A stretch of DNA of 10,898 nucleotides from Candidatus Kuenenia stuttgartensis (GTDB lineage Bacteria; Planctomycetota; Planctomycetia; Isosphaerales; Isosphaeraceae), in the NCBI GenBank assembly GCA_945872325.1, contig CAMBZY010000058.1, positions 1 to 10,898 of the forward strand, written 5' to 3'. Made by a program: the position numbers and the translations under genes. The notes beneath the pieces were generated by a model. The model ran no database searches. It was given only the letters and a program-made list of their open reading frames with translations, and was not told where the DNA came from. The first letter of the stretch is position 1. Each line of letters starts with the position of its first letter. Positions 5,851 to 10,898 of the stretch are shown one piece after another.

Positions 5851-6375
5851 ATGCAACGCTCACATCGGACTCCATTATGCCTGACAGCGTTACTGATCGT
5901 AAACCTGGCGGGCTGCGACGAGCCTCGCACTGCTACGCCCAGCGAAAAAGCCGCCATGGCGAAGGCCAAAGAGAACGAAAAGAATGCCGTCAAGTCACGA
6001 GAAATTCTCGGCAAGACAACCACCGATATTCGTAACCAGGAAACCGAAGTCGCTAAAGGTGCAGTGGTTGCAAAGAATTCCGAAGCCGTTCGCAAAGAGG
6101 CTTATTCGCCATCGAAGCAGTACATCAGCGCGATTGATCGTGTGGCCGCCCTACATATTAAACATGCCGTTGACCTCTATCAGGCCGAGACCGGCGCCTA
6201 TCCAAAAGATTACGACGAGTTCATGAAAAACGTGATCAAAAAAGGCCAGCCCGACGAAATTCGCCTGCCACAACTGCCTTACTACCAAGAGTATAGCTAT
6301 GACGCAGCCACACACGACCTGGTCGTTATGGAATATCCGGATCGCAAAGCTGCCATGGAAAAACAGGCCCGATGA
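5851..6375 (+). CDS. Lipoprotein with pseudopilin-like C-terminal domain
   Basis: The 174-residue product starts with a lipoprotein signal: a hydrophobic stretch LTALLIVNLAGC with the lipobox L19-A20-G21-C22, so the mature protein should begin with a lipid-modified cysteine. D23 follows the cysteine; in E. coli this would favour the inner membrane, but the rule may not hold here. Residues 30-90 are a Lys/Glu/Ala-rich helical spacer. Residues about 91-161 hold RVAALHIKHAVDLYQAETGAYPKDYDEF, then YQEYSYDAATHDLVVM. The helix followed by ETGxYP and a terminal beta-hairpin resembles the soluble part of type II secretion pseudopilins (GspG) without their methylated N-terminal helix. That likeness is my reading, not an established family call. 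Start ATG 5851 has AAGGA (5835-5839), 11 nt upstream. No terminator is evident before the next gene. Confidence 0.83.
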   Translation: MQRSHRTPLCLTALLIVNLAGCDEPRTATPSEKAAMAKAKENEKNAVKSREILGKTTTDIRNQETEVAKGAVVAKNSEAVRKEAYSPSKQYISAIDRVAALHIKHAVDLYQAETGAYPKDYDEFMKNVIKKGQPDEIRLPQLPYYQEYSYDAATHDLVVMEYPDRKAAMEKQAR

Positions 6376-6505
6376 GTGTTCGTTCAAGGTCCATCGTTTA
6401 AAAAATGCTTTCGTACACTTGACCGACCCATGTATGATGAAAACATGACAGATAGGTATGAAAACACCATGACTCCCTTCAGCCTGAATTAAAGAGCAAC
6501 CAACA

Positions 6506-7210
6506 ATGAGCGACACGAACGAGACAGCCTCAGAAAATCCAAGCCCGGCCGACAAAATTCGTGCAGAGGCCGAAGCGATCATCAATCAAGGTGGCCCGAT
6601 TCGCGAACGGATCAGTCAGCTTGTCGCCCGTGCCGCCGAACAGGCCCAGCACAGCGGGCAAGGGCTGGCAGGGTTGGCTCAGTCGGTGATGGATGCCACG
6701 GTTTCCGCCGTAAATCAATCCGTTCCGAGCGACCCAAACAGCACGCTTCGCCAGGTGATTGACGGCCTGGGAGATGGTGTTTCCAAAGCTGCCCTGGCCA
6801 CCAAACTGGCTGTGACGGAATCTCTCAACAGCAGCAAGTCATTTGCGAACGAAGACTTGCAGAAAGTCGTCGGCGATGTCAAAACGCTTAAGGAAATGTA
6901 TCTGCAAACGGTGACCGACGCGCTTGGGAAGTTGAAGGACCTCACAGGAACGCAACTTTCCGACCTCCAAAAGCACGCTGTTACCGCTCAGCAGACCGTG
7001 ATGCCCGCCTTGCAATCAGCGTTTGAAGCCGCTTACAGTCACCCGGTAGAGCTGAGCAAACAATCTGTTCAAGCCGGCCTGGAGCTTTCAAAGCACTCCG
7101 TCGGCGGCTTGTTCTCCGCAGTGGGAAGACTGCTTCAGGACGCTGGCCAGAGGATCCAAGCCGATGCGCCTGAGGAAGATAAGACGACTGAGAAAAAATC
7201 CGGCGTCTGA
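6506..7210 (+). CDS. Ala-rich amphipathic helical protein of unknown function
   Basis: I do not recognise this 234-residue protein with confidence. It has no signal peptide, membrane segment or cysteine, so it is presumably cytoplasmic. Nearly all of it is predicted helix by eye: KIRAEAEAIINQGGPIRERI (18-36), an Ala/Gln-rich stretch (41-72), a central block (80-145) and a C-terminal block. The last contains adjacent 11-residue units LSKQSVQAGLE (183-193) and LSKHSVGGLFS (194-204). Eleven-residue amphipathic units are seen in apolipoprotein-like, LEA-like and phasin-like proteins that coat lipids, granules or other proteins; such a role here is only a suggestion. The tail (218-234) is charged and probably disordered. 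ATG 6506 has AAAGAG (6491-6496) 9 nt upstream. The gene ends 10 bases before a strong terminator. Confidence 0.75.
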   Translation: MSDTNETASENPSPADKIRAEAEAIINQGGPIRERISQLVARAAEQAQHSGQGLAGLAQSVMDATVSAVNQSVPSDPNSTLRQVIDGLGDGVSKAALATKLAVTESLNSSKSFANEDLQKVVGDVKTLKEMYLQTVTDALGKLKDLTGTQLSDLQKHAVTAQQTVMPALQSAFEAAYSHPVELSKQSVQAGLELSKHSVGGLFSAVGRLLQDAGQRIQADAPEEDKTTEKKSGV

Positions 7211-7220
7211 TTGAGATATC

Positions 7221-7258
7221 AAATCGGGGGAGGGTCAGCTGATCCTGCCCCCGATTTT
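7221..7258. terminator. Bidirectional intrinsic terminator between convergent genes
   Basis: AAATCGGGGG (7221-7230) pairs perfectly with CCCCCGATTT (7248-7257) across a 17-nt loop, with TTTT at 7255-7258 for the plus strand and the paired AAA giving a short U tract on the minus strand. It sits between the stop of the helical protein gene (7210) and the stop of the minus-strand TlpA-like gene (7268). Confidence 0.88.
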
Positions 7259-7267
7259 CATGATCGC

Positions 7268-8350
7268 TTATTTGCAAACTTCCGCAACGGCTGTGGCCAA
7301 TCCCTGAGCGGATCGATCCACGTGTCGTACAATGCCTGCCTTATCCACCACGATATTTGATGGTAAGTATCGTACACCCAAAGTTTTGGCGTAATCCTTA
7401 TCGCCTGTATCGCTGATCAGGCTCTTCCACAGAAGGTTGCGCTCGACCAGAAATCGGCGGATATCCACAGCCAGGTCGGCAGGTGGTTCAGCGTTCTCAC
7501 GAAGTCTGTCCACATTAATCGTAACCACCTCAAGCCCTTTGCTCTTATGAGCTTCGGTCATGGCCGCGATATCATCCAGCTGATCCTCGCTAACTTCGTC
7601 CCAGGTGGCCCAGAATACAATCAGGACTGGCTTGCCCTTCAAACCGGCCATGTCAAACGGACGGCCATCGACATCCATGCCCTTCAAACCGGCCACCGGT
7701 TTGCCAATCCGCTCAAGCGAAGCCTTCTCGCCGGCCAGATATTCAATCAGATCTTCGGACTTGCTCGTTGCAGTCATCGTATCGATCGCCTTACGTGCCA
7801 AGTCATAACGACCAGCGTCAACAATCGTTCTCAGATAGACTTCTACAAGTCCAAGCTGAACGTGGACTGGCACGATCAGATCTTCATCCTTGGGCTGAGC
7901 AGCGGCGGCGAACAGTTTTTGGACACTTGCAAGCGATTCCTCCAAAGCACCCCGGCGCGCTTCGGCGATGATGTGCGTGGCCTCGGCAAGGGCCCTGATA
8001 TCAAGTGGTAAGTCTTTTACCATCAAGACTTTCTCAGCCGTTTTTTCAGCTTGGCTGAAAAGCTCTTCGTCGACAACCGTATCAAAGTAAAGCCGCCAAA
8101 GTTCGTTCGATTCTTCGCCCTGCTTTTTGCCCGCCAGAGTCGCGATACTCTCCAGCCTCTTGAATTCAGCCGCTGAGATCTCGGCTTGATAGGTGGCCTC
8201 GATCGCATCCAGACTTTCTTCCACAGCTCCAGTTTTAGCCGCCGCAGGAGGAGCTTGGGCAATCGCCGGCAAAAGGGCTGAATGGAGCCCTGAAAGAGCA
8301 ATCGAAAGGACGACCCAAGTCTTTACTTTCAATGAAGATACGTGAATCAT
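7268..8350 (-). CDS. Secreted TlpA-like thioredoxin-fold protein without active-site cysteines
   Basis: The 360-residue product begins with a signal peptide (TWVVLSIALSGLHSALLPAIAQA, cut probably after residue 32). A helical, Ala/Glu-rich region follows (about 44-212), possibly with TPR-like helix pairs. Residues about 216-357 form an AhpC-TSA/TlpA-like thioredoxin domain: GKPVAGLKGMDVDGRPF, then KPVLIVFWATW, GLEVVTINVD, and GVRYLPSNIVVDKAG with the cis-proline at P330. Where active members have W-C-x-x-C, this one has W250-D-E-V-S254, so both redox cysteines are gone; the only cysteine is C359 near the end. It should act outside the cytoplasm as a binding or scaffold protein rather than a disulfide reductase. 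The start is secure: the 10-base AAGGAGGTGA on the minus strand precedes it. The sulfatase gene lies upstream on the same strand, but a terminator separates them. Confidence 0.88.
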   Translation of the reverse strand: MIHVSSLKVKTWVVLSIALSGLHSALLPAIAQAPPAAAKTGAVEESLDAIEATYQAEISAAEFKRLESIATLAGKKQGEESNELWRLYFDTVVDEELFSQAEKTAEKVLMVKDLPLDIRALAEATHIIAEARRGALEESLASVQKLFAAAAQPKDEDLIVPVHVQLGLVEVYLRTIVDAGRYDLARKAIDTMTATSKSEDLIEYLAGEKASLERIGKPVAGLKGMDVDGRPFDMAGLKGKPVLIVFWATWDEVSEDQLDDIAAMTEAHKSKGLEVVTINVDRLRENAEPPADLAVDIRRFLVERNLLWKSLISDTGDKDYAKTLGVRYLPSNIVVDKAGIVRHVDRSAQGLATAVAEVCK

Positions 8351-8356
8351 AACCGT

Positions 8357-8366
8357 TCACCTCCTT
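8357..8366 (-). promoter_or_regulatory. Extended Shine-Dalgarno of the TlpA-like gene
   Basis: Read on the minus strand this is AAGGAGGTGA, matching the usual 16S rRNA 3' end over ten bases and placed 6 nt before the ATG (9 nt from GGAGG). It is by far the strongest ribosome site in the window and fixes the start at 8350. Confidence 0.8.
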
Positions 8367-8436
8367 GACTCTGTTCGGGATCAGGATTTCGCTGGTCCAA
8401 AGAAAGGCTCACCAACGACAATCGACTTAGTTTACC

Positions 8437-8468
8437 AAAACCGGCCAATATCGATGAGTCCGGTTTTT
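8437..8468 (-). terminator. Terminator behind the sulfatase gene
   Basis: On the minus strand AAAACCGG is followed by a 15-nt loop and CCGGTTTT, a perfect 8-bp inverted repeat (plus-strand arms 8437-8444 and 8460-8467). It starts 29 bases after the sulfatase stop. The U tract lies in the stem arm and is only four bases long, so termination may be partial. Confidence 0.6.
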
Positions 8469-8496
8469 GAGGTTCAACCGAAGAAACCGCTTCCAT

Positions 8497-9903
8497 TTAA
8501 CGGTCCTCAAGCCATTGATCCAGCAATTGTGTCAGCTCTCGAATCCGGCCTGCCTGAGCTGGATCTCCCGACAGGTTATGAAGTTCTGTTGGATCATCTT
8601 TCAGGTTGTAGAGAAACGGGCCGTCCGTTCGGTTGATGATCAGGTTCTGAGCGTCACCGCCGGGCTTCAGCTTTGTCGAAGCCTCAGCCACAGCCGTAGG
8701 CAGGATCAATTTCCAGTCGCCCCGGCGAACCCATCGGTAAGTCATATCCACCTTGGGCTGGCCCAGTTGCGAAGCCGTATGAAGAAAAAGCTCTCCATAA
8801 AGCGTGTCACGCGGAACCTTTTCAGCCTTTTCTCCAGCCGCCTTCAACAGACTCAGCCCGGGCAGGCCTGCGCTGGAATAGCTCAGACCGGCGATATCCA
8901 GCAAGGTCGGCACCACGTCGATCGATGAGACCAGATCCTGACGCTCACCCGACTTTGTATGTCCCGGCCAGCTCAGGAGTAAAGGTGTCCGCAAACCACC
9001 ATCAAAGGGCGAGTTTTTCGACTTTACGGCGTAAGGCATCCGCTCGCCAGCCAACGGAACAGCCCAGCCATTATCCACCAGAAACAGAACCGCCGTATTT
9101 TCGGTCAGTTGGCGGTCACTCAGGAGCTTCATCAAAGCTCCCACGGAATCGTCGAACCAGCGAATGGTGGCATAATAGGCTTGCGTTTTAGGGTCAAGTC
9201 CTTTGTCAGCAAAGGCTTTCACATATTTAGCCGGCGGGTTGTGTGGCGTATGAGGCAGCATCGGGGCATACCAAAGGAAGAACGGAGTGCCTGCCGATTG
9301 ATCAAGAAATTCTGCGATCGGGGCCATGGTATCGCGACCAATCGTCAGCCCGGTATCGCCATGACGCCCCTTGACGGTCATCCCATGGGTGAAGCCGGCG
9401 TTGGCATAATGGCCTTCCCAAAATTTGCCGGTCTGGAAACTGCGATAGCCTTGAGTGGCCAGAATTCTGGGTAAGGCGGGAGATCGGGCGATGAACGGAT
9501 GAGCTTCATCGCGCTGAACGCCCTTGGGGGGATCGTTGAAGCAGATACAGTGCTGGTGGGCATATTGACCTGTCAACAAAGTGGCCAGACTGGCCCGGCA
9601 CAGAGAGGTTGGGACATATCCATTTACGAAGCTGGCGGACCTGGCCGCAAGTGCATCAATGAACGGTGTTTGCACCACCTTATGGCCCATGAATCCGAAG
9701 TCGGTCCAGGCCTGATCGTCGGCAATGATCAGCACGATATTCGGACGCTTTTTCGCAGGTTTCGCCGAATTGGACACCGGCAATGGAGCTTTTGGCGAGG
9801 CTTGGTCCTGAGCATACCCTGTAAACGATCCAACCATTGTGGATATCAACAGATAAGCCAGAATTTTTAACCGATTGGGTGATCTGGGAAACAACTTTTC
9901 CAT
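8497..9903 (-). CDS. Secreted formylglycine-dependent sulfatase
   Basis: This enzyme should hydrolyse sulfate esters outside the cytoplasm. A signal peptide (ILAYLLISTMVGSFTGYA, residues 14-31) precedes the alkaline-phosphatase-superfamily fold. Visible active-site elements are PNIVLIIADDQ (metal ligands D62, D63), SLCRASLATLLTG with C102 to be converted to formylglycine, TGKFW (K160), PHTPH (H218), VDNG (D277, N278) and KNSPFDGGLRTP (K297). Canonical sulfatase signatures have Arg four residues after the cysteine; here it is Leu (L106). The C-terminal region FLYNLKDDPTELHNLSGDP is the usual small subdomain. At 468 residues it is slightly short but complete. The natural substrate cannot be told from sequence. 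GGAG lies 12 nt before the ATG. Maturation would need a formylglycine-generating enzyme encoded elsewhere. It is divergent from nnrE across 192 to 207 bp. Confidence 0.93.
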   Translation of the reverse strand: MEKLFPRSPNRLKILAYLLISTMVGSFTGYAQDQASPKAPLPVSNSAKPAKKRPNIVLIIADDQAWTDFGFMGHKVVQTPFIDALAARSASFVNGYVPTSLCRASLATLLTGQYAHQHCICFNDPPKGVQRDEAHPFIARSPALPRILATQGYRSFQTGKFWEGHYANAGFTHGMTVKGRHGDTGLTIGRDTMAPIAEFLDQSAGTPFFLWYAPMLPHTPHNPPAKYVKAFADKGLDPKTQAYYATIRWFDDSVGALMKLLSDRQLTENTAVLFLVDNGWAVPLAGERMPYAVKSKNSPFDGGLRTPLLLSWPGHTKSGERQDLVSSIDVVPTLLDIAGLSYSSAGLPGLSLLKAAGEKAEKVPRDTLYGELFLHTASQLGQPKVDMTYRWVRRGDWKLILPTAVAEASTKLKPGGDAQNLIINRTDGPFLYNLKDDPTELHNLSGDPAQAGRIRELTQLLDQWLEDR

Positions 9904-9918
9904 GAGGAATCTCGACTC

Positions 9919-10086
9919 CGGTTCCAGCCGCTTTTTTCGTCTTTTTATGATCCACTGATCCCATCAAAATAAAGCAATTTCAAAGCCTTTACCAATTGGA
10001 ATCTCTGGAGAGCGCAGAGATTTTTCAGGAATAGATGGTTTTACTTGCTGGAACAATGGAAAATAAAAGCATAAAGGCTGGAACCG
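9919..10086. repeat. 11-bp inverted repeat flanking the divergent intergenic region
   Basis: CGGTTCCAGCC (9919-9929) is the exact reverse complement of GGCTGGAACCG (10076-10086). Read in each gene's own direction, the same 11 bases precede both starts: 15 nt before the sulfatase ATG and 9 or 24 nt before the two candidate nnrE ATGs. The core GCTGGAAC occurs a third time at 10047-10054, 30 bp from its copy at 10077. Such placement fits shared operator sites or a common 5' leader element. Confidence 0.5.
10000..10025 (+). terminator. Terminator-like hairpin upstream of nnrE
   Basis: AATCTCTG (10000-10007) pairs perfectly with CAGAGATT (10015-10022) around a 7-nt loop, followed by a T5 run (10021-10025) on the plus strand. 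No plus-strand gene ends upstream, so it is either an attenuator in a long nnrE leader, a block on upstream plus-strand transcription, or part of an operator. A CCAATTGG palindrome abuts it at 9992-9999. Confidence 0.5.
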
Positions 10087-10110
10087 AAAGCTGGGATGGA
10101 GCTGAAAGCG

Positions 10111-10866
10111 ATGATTTTTGATGATCGTTCCGAACGGCGTGAGACTCTCGAAGTTTCGCGGTATCGACTACGGCCACTGACTCGCGAAGAAGTGCGAGCC
10201 CTTGACGACTATGCTGTCGCCGAGCTGAACATGCCAACGATGGTCCTGATGGAAAACGCTGGCCGAGGTGCGGCCCGAGTCCTCTCGTGGGCCATGTTCG
10301 AAACCGGATTGATCAGCTCTGAAAGCGAGCCTGCATCAGTGGTTGTGATCTGTGGACCAGGTAATAACGGTGGCGACGGAGCCGTTCTGGCACGACATTT
10401 GGAAGCCTCAGGCGTGGCCAAGGTGCGGGTGGTCTGGACCACTCCTCCAGGCGAACTTAAAGGCGATGCCCCCGCCCAGTATCGAATTCTCCAGGCGGCA
10501 GGGATTGAGCAGTCACGAGTTTTTGAGCCGATCGAGCTGGAGTCGATCCTGAAACAGGCCGATTGGGTGGTCGATGGACTGTTCGGAACTGGCCTGACCA
10601 GGCCCTTGATTCCAGGCGATCTGGCCGGCGACATTGTCGGGATTATCAACGGAAGTGGTAAGCCTGTCATGGCTTTAGATATCCCGTCGGGGATGGACGC
10701 CAACACTGGCGAAGTTTTGGGCGTTGCAATCAAAGCCCGAATCACAGCCACATTTGTGGCCCCTAAAGTCGGCTTCTACGAACGCTATGCCAGCGAATGG
10801 ACAGGACGCGTGGAGATCGTCGATATCGGTCTCCCTCGCCAAGCTTTACGACGATTTGAGGAATGA
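10111..10866 (+). CDS. nnrE: NAD(P)H-hydrate epimerase (YjeF N-terminal domain type)
   Basis: The enzyme interconverts the R and S forms of hydrated NAD(P)H so that the partner dehydratase can restore NAD(P)H. The 251-residue product (numbered from ATG 10111) is a single YjeF_N Rossmann-like domain. It shows PTMVLMENAG (42-51), the nucleotide-binding GPGNNGGDG (82-90), DGLFGTGL (155-162), ALDIPSGMDANTG (188-200) with D190 as the probable catalytic Asp, and TATFVAPKVGFY (212-223). It stops after DIGLP, so the C-terminal ADP-dependent dehydratase (NnrD) domain fused to it in E. coli is absent and must be encoded elsewhere. ATG 10111 was preferred because GGAG (10098-10101) lies 9 nt upstream; ATG 10096 would add five residues but has no ribosome site. 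Only 32 bases of A-rich sequence remain after the stop. Confidence 0.95.
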   Translation: MIFDDRSERRETLEVSRYRLRPLTREEVRALDDYAVAELNMPTMVLMENAGRGAARVLSWAMFETGLISSESEPASVVVICGPGNNGGDGAVLARHLEASGVAKVRVVWTTPPGELKGDAPAQYRILQAAGIEQSRVFEPIELESILKQADWVVDGLFGTGLTRPLIPGDLAGDIVGIINGSGKPVMALDIPSGMDANTGEVLGVAIKARITATFVAPKVGFYERYASEWTGRVEIVDIGLPRQALRRFEE

Positions 10867-10898
10867 AATAAAAAAAAGGACAGCCCCAATTCATTGGA

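Noticed and set aside
7547..8011. A 154-codon plus-strand frame.
   Set aside because: It is antisense to the thioredoxin domain of the minus-strand TlpA-like protein, whose motifs are clear.

Overview
The window looks like a chromosomal stretch from a member of the Planctomycetes. This is inferred, not tested. The grounds are moderate GC, a secreted formylglycine-type sulfatase, two proteins with TlpA-like thioredoxin domains joined to long helical regions, a secreted Lys/Ala/Glu-rich protein and a short-tailed lipoprotein, all as mostly single-gene units in mixed orientation. I see no tRNA, rRNA, insertion sequence, phage gene or CRISPR array.

Layout, left to right. A PhoU-family protein (67-843, +) is followed by a 186-bp gap packed with small hairpins. 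Next comes a 710-residue protein (1030-3162, +) with one redox-type thioredoxin domain (CGPC) and a second domain that appears cysteine-less. Convergent to it is a SprT-like metalloprotease (3215-4045, -). Across a divergent gap with three inverted repeats lies a DUF2283-type small protein (4261-4482, +). Then come a secreted low-complexity protein (4666-5481, +) with two terminators behind it, a lipoprotein (5851-6375, +) and an Ala-rich helical protein (6506-7210, +). A strong bidirectional terminator (7221-7258) separates these from a minus-strand pair: a secreted TlpA-like protein that has lost both active-site cysteines (7268-8350) and a sulfatase (8497-9903). The sulfatase is divergent from a stand-alone NAD(P)H-hydrate epimerase (nnrE, + strand), which ends just before the window does.

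The genes do not form one obvious pathway. PhoU belongs to phosphate control, SprT-like proteins to protein or DNA-protein crosslink turnover, NnrE to repair of damaged NAD(P)H, and the sulfatase to desulfation of exported or scavenged sulfated compounds. Five products carry export or lipid-attachment signals, or belong to families that usually do. Three traits recur: thioredoxin folds without redox cysteines, compact inverted repeats immediately upstream of start codons, and single-gene units closed by hairpin terminators.

No clearly new multi-gene defence or biosynthetic system is visible. The best leads are the hairpin cluster after phoU, the two degenerate thioredoxin proteins, and an 11-bp motif placed symmetrically before the divergent sulfatase and nnrE starts.
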